Shown: positions 1-10,262 of the stretch, in pieces
Layout of the letters: every line of letters begins with the position of its first letter
Position numbering within the stretch: position 1 is the first letter of the stretch
Source: Polytrichum commune
Taxonomy: Eukaryota > Streptophyta > Polytrichopsida > Polytrichales > Polytrichaceae
Length of the DNA stretch: 64,000 nt
Direction of reading: 5' to 3'
Assembly: GCA_950295325.1 (NCBI GenBank)
Contig: OX485803.1
Coordinates: 18,042,001 to 18,106,000 of the forward strand
Program-made: the position numbers and the translations under genes
The notes under the pieces: generated by a model
What the model was told of the DNA's origin: nothing
The model's database searches: none
The model's input: only the letters and a program-made list of their open reading frames with translations

Positions 1-809
1 CATTGATAACGAACTATCCAATGCTTTTTGGCACAACCCTATGATTACAGATGCACAAAAAACTAATATACTAAAATTCCGCACTGGCCAATACATGGGC
101 AATGCAAGGAAACAATTATTTTTTAGAAGAGAAAGATTCCCCTCAATAACATGCCCTATATGTAACTCTGTAGATGCGGACACATGGCTCCACGTACTGC
201 TGAAATGCAACCACCATCATATTCACGCCATAAGAGTCAAAAGACATAACAAAGCAGTATGGGAGTTACGAAAACTAATCCTATCATCACAGAAATCAAG
301 ATGCTATACCCTCATGAACGTTTAATAATAAACCACAGGAAAACACAGTACCCCCATGGTTATTAGCATGTTCATGTGAACAACAAAGGTGTCACTGTAA
401 TGCTAGATTTAAACCAGATATTCTCTGCGTAAAAGGTCACCCGTACAATAACGACCCACCATCTAACCCATCGGACAACCTCACAATACAATTCATTGAA
501 TTTACATACTGTAACGACAGATTCCCACAAGAAATAATCACAAATAAAATCCAGAAGTACCAACCTCTACTAAATAACATCATCGACTTAGGATGGAAAG
601 TCGACCCACTCATAGTCATAACAGCAGGAGCTAGAGGCACTACACACACCCCCTCAATGAAACTCCTTGAAACAAACTTCAAGATACCAGAAGGTACCAT
701 TAAACACACATTTAAAGAAATCAACACCATCGCTATACAATATGCCGGATCAATTATTCTACATAAAAGGAAAATAGAAAATAACCTACCCTTACCCATC
801 GATCAGTAA
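1..809 (+). pseudogene. C-terminal fragment of an RLE-type LINE polyprotein (copy 1)
   Basis: This is the 3' end of a non-LTR retrotransposon ORF that enters from the left window edge. Frame 2 to about 325 reads ILKFRTGQYMGN, then a finger CPIC-x9-H-x4-C (CX2CX9HX4C), then HNKAVWEL. After one frameshift near 325-350, frame 0 stays open to TAA at 807-809. It carries CSCEQQRCHCNARFKPDIL, IEFTYCNDRF and KIQKYQPL, that is PD ... E/D ... K..KY. In R2/NeSL/CRE-type LINEs a CCHC finger followed by PD...K..KY is the restriction-like endonuclease that nicks the target. Similar sequence occurs at 10.3-11.7 and 29.1-29.7 kb. Only one disruption is visible, so this is the best preserved copy of the endonuclease domain. 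An AT-rich tract follows (840-925). The family assignment is from motifs only. Confidence 0.72.
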
Positions 810-924
810 ATAAACTAAAACTAACAAGGAGGAAAGAAAAAAAAATGATATATATATATAATTTTTAAAATATAATAATAATAATAATATCATTATCAGC
901 AAAATAATAATTTTATTTATAATA

Positions 925-1134
925 CAGGTCTAGCTCAAAGTGAACACTTGTCTCAGGAAGAAGGGATAGGGCCGGCTGGTTCTCAAACAAACTTTCCTGC
1001 CTATGATAGAATCACTAGTAGCACCAAGTCATGTATACCAATATAACGCTCAAACAAGCTCAATGGGAATCAAACCCGGACCATATAAATGGTAGCACAA
1101 ACGTTCCAACCAACCTTGGAACCATGACTTGGCG
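925..1134 (-). mobile_element. Probable tRNA-derived SINE
   Basis: Read on the minus strand from about 1134, the sequence resembles a decayed tRNA gene: an A-box-like CAAGGTTGGTTGGAACG, then about 30 nt later a B-box-like GGGTTTGATTCCC (consensus GGTTCGANTCC with one C-to-T change). It is followed by about 150 bp of unrelated body and an AT-rich tail with TAT/ATT repeats (840-925). That is the layout of a Pol III SINE with a tRNA head. No target-site duplication could be fixed, and only one copy was seen in this window. Confidence 0.45.
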
Positions 1135-1361
1135 CCCTCAAACAAAAACCAACACCAATATATACCCATAAGAATAATCAACACCACTAAGGTTACTAGT
1201 ACTTGCCTTAGTTACTAAAGTGTCTATTCCCAAAAGGGGAGAGTAGTCTTGATACAATGGCCCTTTGTCCCGTGGGCTCTGGCTCATTGTCGAGACGAAC
1301 AGACACTTTATTCACGCCGGCCCTTTGAAAAGAAGGGCAGGTGTTCATATCTATCTATCTA

Positions 1362-1736
1362 TCGATGGAGTTCTGCATTGAACGTCAAGAAGTTAGGAAA
1401 ATCCATAACCCTTAGATGTATCCAATCGTTGCGAGCTTGGGGAAGGAAGATGGTCTTCTCATGGTAAAATCTTGCTTCTAGTTGTTCCCACAAGCTATGA
1501 GGATCCTCAACTTGGATATGTTGTTGTCTAAGGGAAACATCCAGATGCCTCCTCAGGATGAGAAGCGCCTTCCATTTTGATGGTGCAGGAAGGTCTCCTG
1601 GTGTTGATGATTCCAAGGTGTCGTCTAATTCTTCAGCGCAGAGGTATGATTTGGCATCAATACTCCACTCCAGGTTGTTGTCATCCGCCTCCAGGGCTTC
1701 GAACAAGAGAGGCTGCATCGCTTTGATGAAGGTTCC
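1362..1736 (-). pseudogene. Ty1/copia-type gag fragment
   Basis: The minus-strand reading gives a gag (UBN2/DUF4219-like) segment: [51 protein letters not shown] and FPNFLTFNAELHR. In copia elements this region opens the gag-pol polyprotein and forms the capsid. The fragment has about 125 codons without a stop, but starts without a plausible gag N-terminus and breaks off after LHR. No protease, integrase or RT follows. It is therefore a dead piece of an LTR retrotransposon; no LTRs were recognised beside it. Confidence 0.7.
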
Positions 1737-1856
1737 GCCATGATAACAAAGCAAAGCAAAGCAAAAGAAACAAATCATGATGATAACGTGTTGTATAGCA
1801 GTGTTGATAACGATTGGATACATCTAAGGGTCATGGATTTCCCTAACTTCTTGATG
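1385..1856. repeat. Short inverted duplication of gag sequence
   Basis: The gag coding stretch for NDWIHLRVMDFPNFL (minus strand, about 1385-1432) recurs almost exactly on the plus strand at about 1810-1856. The two arms of about 47 bp are inverted relative to each other and separated by about 380 bp, with a handful of differences. This suggests an inversion or template-switch event rather than two independent insertions. Confidence 0.65.
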
Positions 1857-2051
1857 GTGTGATCATTTATGAAGGAAGAGAATCATGACACTACTGAGTT
1901 GGGTCCTTTTGTTTTGTGGGACAGATACAACAAGAGAATAATGCATGCATTGTGCTAACAAAGTCATGAAATCAACGCAAATCTAAGACCATTGCTTGTT
2001 CCGAGCTCACAACTTACTTCGAATAGAAAGAGAACGGTGTTGGCTAACTTA

Positions 2052-2550
2052 GGGCCACTTCACACACGAGCCAATAGTTGTGGCCATGAAATTGTGAGAG
2101 CCCAAAAGAAATTGTCCAAAGGCCGTCCCAAGTCACCTCCAAAATCATGTAGTGTGGCCACGGACCCTTAAGAGTATTGTGAAGTCATATGTGACCGGAC
2201 CCTCAACCAAACGGTATTTCAATGAATCTCTATTCATGCGGATCCTCACACATGATGGAATAGAATAAATCAACGGTTGTGAGCGTCCAGAGTACCATGG
2301 TCTCCCGGTCTTGTGTTAGACCTACCTCCAAGAGGTGGTTTTTGAAAATAGTCCAAGTGACCGTGAAACATGATCCATTCGATGCCATGTAAGAATCCAC
2401 ATAGACTTTACATCCATCTTGCATTCACTTACTCCGTACGTCCCTCAAGTGTAGTGTGAAGTGAACTTGGACCGGCTCCGCCGTTTCCACCAATGAGAGT
2501 GCTTGAAGTGTAACAGTCACGGGCTCTCAGTCTCATGTGTGACGTGGCCT
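2052..2550 (-). mobile_element. MITE-A copy 1 (PIF/Harbinger-like, 499 bp)
   Basis: The element is bounded by imperfect TIRs, GGGCCACTTCACACACGAG at the left and the complement of AGGCCACGTCACACATGAG at the right, with TTA on both sides (2049-2051 and 2551-2553). A three-base TWA target duplication is typical of PIF/Harbinger. It is in the opposite orientation to the copies at 4.7 and 15.2 kb, and has the same length of 499 bp. A 64-codon minus-strand frame (2230-2424) is shared with the 15.2-kb copy, but no transposase is present, so the element is non-autonomous. Confidence 0.8.
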
Positions 2551-2553
2551 TTA

Positions 2554-3484
2554 GTGATGTTATGATCTTCACATTGATGATGGATAAGATATATATACAA
2601 GTTCCAAATTGTGTGTAGATAATGGCTGGGTCTCGAATATGAATTCCCTAATCATCTCATACCTTTCACGTGTTTAACTTAGTGTCCAGTTACGCCCACT
2701 TACCTTATAGTTGTCACTTACGTTTGATGATTGTACTTAGGATATGGTGCAATTTCATCAAAAGGGTAGGTGTACCCACTAGCCAATCACATTGAATGGG
2801 CCCTATGATGTAGATCAACGTTCGATGTTGAGATTTATCAAACCACATGCCAATGGAGACCTATGAATCTCTTGGAATAAGCATGACGGCCGCTATGAAT
2901 CTACAAGTCCATTTAAGCAAGTGCACATTGGAAAACACCTTGTGTTAGACTTGGACCCAACATACTTTGCATAATTGGATAACCAACAAAAACCAAACCC
3001 AACCTTGTCACCCCATCCCCAAATCCCACCATATAGTGCATAGAATTCAAAAAGTGTCACAATAGATACCCAAAAACAACCATGATGAAGAAGAAAAACA
3101 TACAAAATGTGACCTGCTTACGAGCATACTCAAGGATAGGGGATGGAAATGACCCACATGATCACCATTACACTCGTTTAGGGGAGCCATACACAAACTT
3201 GTCATCGAGTAAGTAAGTAATTTAAAATCACCAAAACACATTGCCATAAACTTAATGAAATCAATACACCAATGCAATAACATACCTTACATACCTAATA
3301 CTTAACAACATAAAATCAGACAACCGATAACTACATGCTACTCCACTACCTTGACTCGGAAACACACACAAAGAGCCCACCTTCCGTATGAAGGCACATG
3401 CCTTTGTTTGCATCATGAGATGATCAAATGAAGAGAAACGGGCTCTTATTCATGTCCATGTTAAAAACATCAATGGTTTTTTTA
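2554..3484. other. No gene recognised
   Basis: AT-rich sequence with only short open frames on either strand and no protein motif, tRNA or clear repeat boundary. It is presumed to be decayed intergenic or transposon DNA. Confidence 0.5.
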
Positions 3485-3736
3485 GGGGCGAAGCCATGAT
3501 TTTGACCTAGGGGGGCTCACCTCAAAATATGGAACAATCTAGTGTATGTTTTATTTCAAATTTCAACATGTGGTCGAATTTTATTATTTATTGAGAGATT
3601 TGGACTCATCGAGCTGACATCTTCATAAACAAATTGACAATGTCGTTCATATCCAAAGCTTTGGCAACATGGGTGAAGCCAAATGAAGGACTTTCCTTCA
3701 ATTTCAAGGGCGAGCCCCCCCCCCCTGGCTTCGCCC
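3485..3736 (+). mobile_element. MITE-B copy 1 (TIR GGGCGAAGCCA)
   Basis: About 252 bp bounded by GGGGCGAAGCCA on the left and TGGCTTCGCCC on the right, flanked by TTA (3482-3484) and TTC (3737-3739), possibly a decayed 3-bp duplication. Just inside each end lies a G/C run, with C11 at 3715-3725. The interior is repeated at 10.04-10.26 kb: TTTGACCTA, CTCAAAATATG, GGTCGAATTT, GAGAGATTTGGACTC and GACAATGTCGTT. There is no coding capacity. Confidence 0.65.
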
Positions 3737-3739
3737 TTC

Positions 3740-4709
3740 GATCCATTTTCTTTTCTTGTTTGTAGGATAAACATCAACTAAGCTAGGATTTAGCCCCCAT
3801 GGGGCCTCGAAGACAAGAAGTATGTTTTTATGGTTGTTGTTCTTGTTGTTGATAGCTTCATTGGTAGTCGTTATTTGATGATTTCATATTTTAAGTGATT
3901 TTTAACAATTGAAAAATAGTTAAAATTACATCACAAGCTTTCAAAAGGTCATATTCGATGTAGTTATTATGCCTAGTGATGTATCTATGTTAATCATGTA
4001 ATATATGTAATTATACATGTATTAAAAAAATTGTATTAGTATAGCGTGACACTCGCTAAAGAAGAAGAATAAAGTAACGTAATTGTAACAAATGTAATTG
4101 AAATTCTTGATTTTATTTCAACTTTTGTATTATTCTATGTAAACCTCTAGAGGTTTGTGATGTGGGTGCAAATAGAATCAAATACATTAGTGATTATAAG
4201 CTACAATTGTATGCAATGTCCACCATCTATATGCTTGATTGTACCTTTTGCACCTTACAATATGTGTCATACATCATGAGTTAGTTTTGAGTCTTGCGAC
4301 ATAATTTCATCAAACAACACCTTGCAATCATTGTTTAAAAGCACTCGCAACCAAAATCTTACACATGAGGGTTTTCCTATGTGCATTTGAGTGGTTGGGT
4401 GAGAGTTGGCAAGAAAACATTATTGCATAGAATTTGTACCTTTCATTCATCAATCATTAATAACTTGATTATAGTATGTAGCTTAAAGATTACGTTATTA
4501 GTTGCTCTAACAACAAGATTAGTTATGAAGACCCCAAATTAGTCTAGTCCAAGTTATTTGAGATGAATCAACCACAAACCTATAGGGGAGTCAAGCTTTT
4601 ATGTCGAATAAATGCGAAGAATGTTTGTTTGTGATAATTCTCTCTCGCTGCATATGTTTTCATGGCAACCTTGGGTTCTTCCCAATGCACAAGGAGAATT
4701 GATCGTTAC
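3740..4709. other. No gene recognised
   Basis: AT-rich sequence. The stretch around 4530-4600 (CCCCAAATTAGTCTAGTCC) resembles stretches near 8.3, 20.5 and 60.4-60.7 kb, so it is probably part of another dispersed repeat. No coding region or RNA gene is visible. Confidence 0.5.
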
Positions 4710-4883
4710 TTGGGGCCACTTCACACATGAGACTGAGAGCCCACGACCATTACACTTTAAGCACTCTCATTGGTGGAAAAGGCAGAGCCGCTCCAAGTTC
4801 ACTTCACACTACGCTTGAGGGACCAACATAGTATGTGGATGCAAGATGGATGTATAGTCTACACAAATTTCTACATGGCATTA

Positions 4884-6017
4884 GGGGCGGTTTACACTAT
4901 GGACCATGAAGTCGTCCCACGTAAGAGGCCTATTTTGCGTGGGACGACTTCATGGGACGACTTCCATGGTCCGAGTTACTAAAATATTAGTTTTCATGGT
5001 TCATGGGCCCTTCACTAGGTGTAAACCGAATGTGGACCATGAAGAATGACCATGCACCAAAAAGTGGAGGTGCTGATTTTTTTAATACATGCCCAAAAAG
5101 GGCAATTTTGAAAAAAAATTAAGTTTGATCATTCCTTGTCTTCTCTTGGGCTTCACTTGTCTTCACTTCTTGTTAAATGTGTCAAAGATGTGGCTTGCAA
5201 ATCTTCTCACAACAAAATTTTTTAAATAAAATAAAATGAGCAATTTAATTTGTACATGCTCAATGTAATTTACATGTGACATGTACCTTGTGTTGTCACT
5301 ACACTAAATAGGATATTTAGTGTTTGATTATATTTAATGTTGTTACCACCCTACCTTGCTCAACACTAATTTTCAATTCTTTGATAATTAATGTTAGAAG
5401 ATTTCCCATTGCACTTCTTTTGACTACCCTGATCTACAATCACTAAACCACTACAGATTTTTTTTATTTTTTTTGCAACTGCATTTTGTAAGAATATTGG
5501 GGTGTGTAATATACCGTTGGAAAGGTATTTTCAAGACCTTTCCAACGGTATATTACAAGCCCCAAAATTCCAAACATTACATTTGGTAGACCAAAAATAC
5601 AAATCTGCACTTGAATTCTTGAGTTCTAGATGTCCCGCGTTGTTTGGTGAAACACGTGTGAGCCAGTTTAAGGGGTAGGGCAAGGTAGTGCTGGTATGTC
5701 TCATAGGCTATGGTATAATTAAGGCGCTTAAAAGGTAGATTCATTAAAAATTTATTGAAATGGTATTTCTCTGACATGGGCCCTTGCCTTTTCCTACCAG
5801 ACCACCTCTCTTGCCTCTCTCAACGCAAAACCCGTTGGACCATGTCAGTGCATTTATTAGGCCTTAAAAATTATATTTTGGGGACCTCGACCTCCATGGT
5901 CCCTCTGCCATTTTTTCCTTAGTGTAAACCGAAGTTGTCCCGGGAGAACTTCAACAGCCAATCAGCTGCCTTGCAGAGCCCTGGTCCAACTTCATGGTCC
6001 ATAGTGTAAACCGCCCC
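4884..6017. mobile_element. PIF/Harbinger-like element nested in MITE-A, 1134 bp
   Basis: It has perfect 29-bp TIRs that begin GGGGCGGTTTACACTATGG, and a TTA target duplication (4881-4883 and 6018-6020). Comparison with the empty site in the 15.2-kb copy confirms the insertion. The interior holds a 16-bp perfect palindrome (ATGAAGTCGTCCCACG and its complement, about 4906-4953) and a 69-nt hairpin (5497-5565). No transposase frame is recognisable; the longest interior frame (minus, 5577-5777) has no known motif. Perfect TIRs suggest a comparatively recent insertion. Confidence 0.82.
5497..5565. repeat. 69-nt near-perfect hairpin
   Basis: The left arm 5497-5526 and right arm 5536-5565 (core GTAATATACCGTTGGAAAGG) are complementary over 30 bases with two mismatches, around a 9-base loop, ATTTTCAAG. 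It lies inside the 1134-bp TIR element. A transcript would fold into a short stable stem of small-RNA-precursor size; expression is unknown. Confidence 0.8.
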
Positions 6018-6659
6018 TTAATTGGATCATGCTTCATAGTCACTGGGACTATTTTGAAAAACCACCTCTTGGAGGTAGGCCTAACACAAAACCGGGAGAC
6101 CATGGCACTCCGAACGCTCACAACCGTTGATTTATTCTATTTCATCATGTGGGAGAACCCGCGTGACTAGAAATTCATTGAAATAGCATTTGGTTGAGGA
6201 CTTGGTCACATATGGCTTCACACTACACTCGAGGATCCGTGAGCACACTACATGATTTTGGAGGTGTCTTGGGACGGCCTTTGGACACATTCTTTTGGGC
6301 TCTCAATAATTCATGGTCACGGCTCTTGGCTCATGTGTGAAAGGGCCCTTAGTTACAAATGAACTGGTTGAGTTTGAGAATTACCGGTTGAAGTCCAAGG
6401 GAATTTACCCATTGTTTTAGAAGGGAGTTATAGAACATTCCTCGATCCAATAAAGAGGCGCAGAAAGATGTCAACATGTAATTGGTTGGACTTTAGAAAC
6501 GCTAAGATCTCGACTGATTATGCCCAATAATCTCCCCTACCACTAGGCTTTTTTTCTAAGGGAGCCAACTTGTACTACATAGCCCACTTGTTCCAAGTCA
6601 AAGACCTATCATTTGTGCAAAAAAAAAATGGCGTGAACCATTTAAACCCATTTTGAATA

Positions 6660-6990
6660 TGTTTGGTGGATCCACTACGAGCCGGGAGATAATACCAGAC
6701 AAAGACACACGTTTAAAAGAGATTGGACTACGTCTTCAAATGTTATTAACTATTTCAAACTCAATAGTGAACATAACTAGGAGGAACCTATGTATTCGAT
6801 TAAGAATCAACAAACATTGCACTTCCAATAACCATAATTAAATTAAGAAACATATGTTTTTCAATCTGATTTATGTTGATGCTTCATTGGAGATTTGATA
6901 ATGTAACACAAGTTCTGTTGTGTAAACCTAATGAGTAGAAGTTGGAGAACATGGAAAACGAACTGAGTAACACCCACATACCTTAGTAAT
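6660..6990 (+). repeat. Dispersed repeat family E, copy 1
   Basis: Shares blocks such as CGTTTAAAAGAGATTGGACT, CACTTCCAATAACC, GTAGAAGTTGGAGAACATG and the end ACACCCACATACC with copies at 24.3, 25.6-26.1 and 46.4 kb. Copies at 24.3 and 25.6 kb are inverted relative to this one. The terminal GGTATGTGGGTGTTA-type sequence suggests a TIR element, but its left end here is unclear. Confidence 0.5.
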
Positions 6991-7644
6991 TATTACCCAC
7001 TTAGTTTTGACAGTATGATGTGAGAAATCATGACAAAAAGTAGCCATGAGCTTGAGTTTGAAATGTAAGTTACTTACATCTTACGACTTAAATTAACATT
7101 GATTGCTTCAAAATCTCATCATTACTACCATTTCAAAACCAGCAATCATTCGTATGCACCTACTTCAACAGCTTCTCAACGCATGTAATATTTAGTCACC
7201 AATGCCTAAGCTTCTTCACATTTTGAAGGGCAACTTAAAGCAACAAAGAATAAGAAGTACGACCCATTCAAGTGACCACCAAAAAAAGCGAGTAGTTGTA
7301 ACAACTCCAATTGAATTAAGTTAGAATACATCCACATAACATCACTCGATTGATGATTTAGTTGTGCTCATGGGTCTAGCAGTAGATGCGAGAATCTAGA
7401 CTCCAGATGTTGGAATCCCACTACTTCATATTGAATCTGAAGTCATAAAAGTTGAACACAACTCATCAAATGAGTGATATATTGTGCAAATTCTCATGTC
7501 TTGTTCAATGAACTTACAATTCTCAAACCTAACAAATTTGCTTTTGGTTAGAAGGTTTAAGATAGAAACAAAGTGGGTGGAGCGGGGGAAGGAGAGGGTT
7601 TGCAAATTTCTAGAATACATTCTTTAATCGAATGCTACACGGGT
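6991..7644. other. No gene recognised
   Basis: AT-rich intergenic sequence with no convincing frame, motif or repeat boundary. Confidence 0.5.
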
Positions 7645-7861
7645 CATCCCGATTAGTGTGTGTTACTATTCGGAATTATGCAATGCAATAATGTCTTACT
7701 CAAGAGTTCAAATTTTACTAATGAAAGTTCAATAGGTTGTTTTTGGGGACATTGCTGAACATAAGGGACTTTGCTTGGTCGTATATTACATTCATGTTAA
7801 ATAGTTGTAACTAGTTGGAGCACTATGTAACTCCAAATAATAACACACATTGATTGGGATG
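7645..7861 (+). mobile_element. MITE-C copy 1
   Basis: About 217 bp with TIRs of roughly 40 bp: the left end CATCCCGATTAGTGTGTGTT matches the complement of the right end, CATCCCAATCAATGTGTGTT. It is homologous in opposite orientation to 14696-14893 (shared GAAAGTTCAATAGGTTGTTT) and to a fragment at 14373. It has no coding capacity. The target duplication was not resolved. Confidence 0.65.
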
Positions 7862-8069
7862 ATCAATGTTGTGACATTGATAGCTACTTTCGAGTATGTA
7901 TGGAAAGCCCATGGGAGGGAGGAATATGTATTAAATCCCCTTCACTACACATTTGTCATGTAACTTACTAGTTTGTATTATGTTGTCTCAATCCGTTACA
8001 CCCGTGCATATGTAATTAAAAAGCACCGTGAGATTTATTTTTCATTCTTTTATCCCTCCCTCCCCTCCA

Positions 8070-8083
8070 CCCCCCCCCCCCCC
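8070..8083. repeat. Poly-C tract
   Basis: A run of 14 C bases in a pyrimidine-rich stretch, one of about a dozen runs of at least 10 G or C in this window. Confidence 0.95.
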
Positions 8084-8200
8084 ACCTCCTCCTAAATATC
8101 TAATCTTCAACCCCAAATACTTTGTGTTGTTCGAGCCTATTGCACATGTGCAAATGAAGTTGTTGTTGTTCTTCCTCTCCCCCTTGACCCCCAAAAGTTC

Positions 8201-8447
8201 GGCCGGGGATTCGTGGCACTCAAGTAAAATCATCCGTGCGGATGAAAAAAACACATGAATCATCTAAATGGCTATTTTTGGTCAATTTGATCCCGGAAAT
8301 AGAGTCAAAGGCCCCGAATTAGTCTAGTGATGTCACATTCGAATGAATCGGCCCTCAACCCCATAGGGGGGCTATTTTTTATTGGAGCCACTTCATCCAC
8401 GATATCTTGGATGGATGATTTTACTTGAGTGCCACGAATCCCCAGCC
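8201..8447. mobile_element. Mutator-type MITE with 9-bp target duplication
   Basis: A 247-bp element with 35-bp TIRs differing at one base (start GGCCGGGGATTCGTGG; inner end AAAATCATCC). It is flanked by the identical 9-bp direct repeat CAAAAGTTC (8192-8200 and 8448-8456). A 9-bp duplication with TIRs of this length is characteristic of Mutator-like elements. The interior contains no transposase. Confidence 0.85.
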
Positions 8448-8460
8448 CAAAAGTTCAAAG

Positions 8461-8490
8461 TTATATGTATATGTATATGTATATGCATGT
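8461..8490. repeat. (TATATG)n microsatellite
   Basis: About five units of TATATG beside the Mutator-type MITE. Confidence 0.9.
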
Positions 8491-10039
8491 ATAATTTTTA
8501 TTTTATAAACAGACAATCCATAACCAAGAATGGAACCACGCTGTTAAGAAGGTGGGCATTCTCAACCTCCAACTGTTTTCAACCCAAATACGCAAATCAA
8601 AGACACATCCAACATCAATAATACACACTCTTGTCTCATCTTATGTTACTCTCGACTACATTGTAAGCTTCTAGCACCTATTCAGTATGTAAAAACAACG
8701 GCTTGAAAGAACTAGGAGCAATACAATGTATAAAGCCCTCTAAAATATCATATTATGAAATACAAGCCTCCATGATGTTCATATTGATAAATTCCTTCAA
8801 AACTTTCATTACAATATTCAATTGTTATCAACTGTTTCATTATGATAATATTTTATAGTGATAGTGTTTCACCCAAGTTCATGAGGTTGTATCTCGAATA
8901 GTAACGTTGGTAAGTGAATAACCATGATAGAGTTCTTGAACAATATGTAACTCATTCCCATCCCCACCCACCCTGCATACTCAGTTGAATAAAGCTATGT
9001 TGGGGTTTGATTCATGGAACACCCTTGGATGGTGGCCATCACATTGACTTGTATTTTGGTCACATTCATAGATTCATTGATCAAGAGGGGAAAGGGAGTC
9101 TTGGAAGAGCTGCACTGGAGGTAAGTTTTATCCTAGAGAGGAACCCCACCTACTATTTTTAACATATGAAGCTATAACTTAGAAGCTAAATTAGGTAATC
9201 CCTTTGGATTTTGGTGGCCCTAAAACCCAAGGTCTCAACCCTAATCCCATGAGAACTTCGAGGTTAAGTTGCCTAAGGCCGTATTAGTATTCAAATGAGT
9301 CACTACCCTAGCACTTGATTTCTGGTGCACCCTACTACCTAGGGTCTACCTAATTGTAGTGGGGGTATCTTGGTGAATCGAGTGTTTTCAACCAACCATG
9401 TGGGAACTCAGGGGCTTGCCCTTCAAGGAAATAGGCGCAACCAACTTATCCACCTCCATTCAAGGTGTTCACCTTGAAAGGGATGAAATAGTCACGGGGA
9501 ACCCTCTAACTCTCGTAATGCATGTTTTGTGATTATAATATAGACTTAGACCAACTCGAAATGAAACAACACCATAATTCACAATAGTGGTCAACATTGG
9601 AATCCTCTCTCTCTTTTTCTAATGCCCCCTTAAAACACATGTTTCACAAGAAGCAAAAAAAACACGCCTCCGTTTTGCAAGGAGTCACTCCACTAGAACA
9701 ACTAGTTGCTTAATCACTTGGTGTATACACTTTCAAAACATGCAACAAATGTATCACGTCATGAGGTACTAATGTAGTCGAATCTTAAGTGGATTTTTCC
9801 TCCCTAGTTTGGCCCATGCAGGCAATCGGATGTGTGTGTGTGAGTACATATATATATATTTCAAGTTATTCAACCATGATCTTATGTTTCGTGTGTAATT
9901 GCAAAGGGACAGTGCTCATTTGATTCAAGAAATAAGGGGATTGCTCGGACTTAATTTCAAATGTTGTGTGTGAGTTTGTCCCTTGCATCACGAGTTATTT
10001 ACTCCAAGGGACAAGATGAACAATGAAGTGGGTCCTAAG
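8491..10039. other. No gene recognised
   Basis: About 1.5 kb with no open frame that carries a motif and no RNA gene. A short TG/TA microsatellite lies near 9833-9860. Presumed intergenic. Confidence 0.5.
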
Positions 10040-10040
10040 C

Positions 10041-10262
10041 AGGTTCGAAGCCAAGATTTTGACCTAAGAGGGGGGCTGACCTCAAAATATGAAAATATAT
10101 AGTGTACATTTTATTTTCAAATTTCAATAGGTGGTCGAATTTGATTATTTAATGAGAGATTTGGACTCGTCGCGTTGACATCCCCATCATTTTTTCTTGA
10201 CAATGTCGTTAATTTCCGGAGCTTTGGCAATAGGGGCAAAGCCGGGGGTGGGGGGGGGGTGA
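10041..10262 (+). mobile_element. MITE-B copy 2, right end lost
   Basis: Homologous to 3485-3736 along most of its length (TTTTGACCTA, GGTCGAATTTGATTATTTAA, GACAATGTCGTTAATTTCC, GGGGCAAAGCC). It ends in a G-rich tract (10244-10259) and abuts the LINE fragment without a right TIR. Confidence 0.55.

Larger units (their letters stand above)
4713..6348 (+). mobile_element. MITE-A copy 2, split by a nested element
   Basis: Outer TIRs are GGGCCACTTCACACATGAG at the left and CTCATGTGTGAAAGGGCCC at the right, flanked by TTG and TTA. Removing the nested element at 4884-6017 plus one TTA duplication (1137 bp in all) leaves exactly 499 bp, the length of the other two copies. The split falls inside the conserved 64-codon frame. 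This copy is therefore older than the element that interrupts it. Confidence 0.8.

Noticed and set aside
437-799. 120-codon minus-strand frame at the window start
   Set aside because: Antisense of the RLE domain, which is open on the plus strand over the same stretch and homologous to two other copies.
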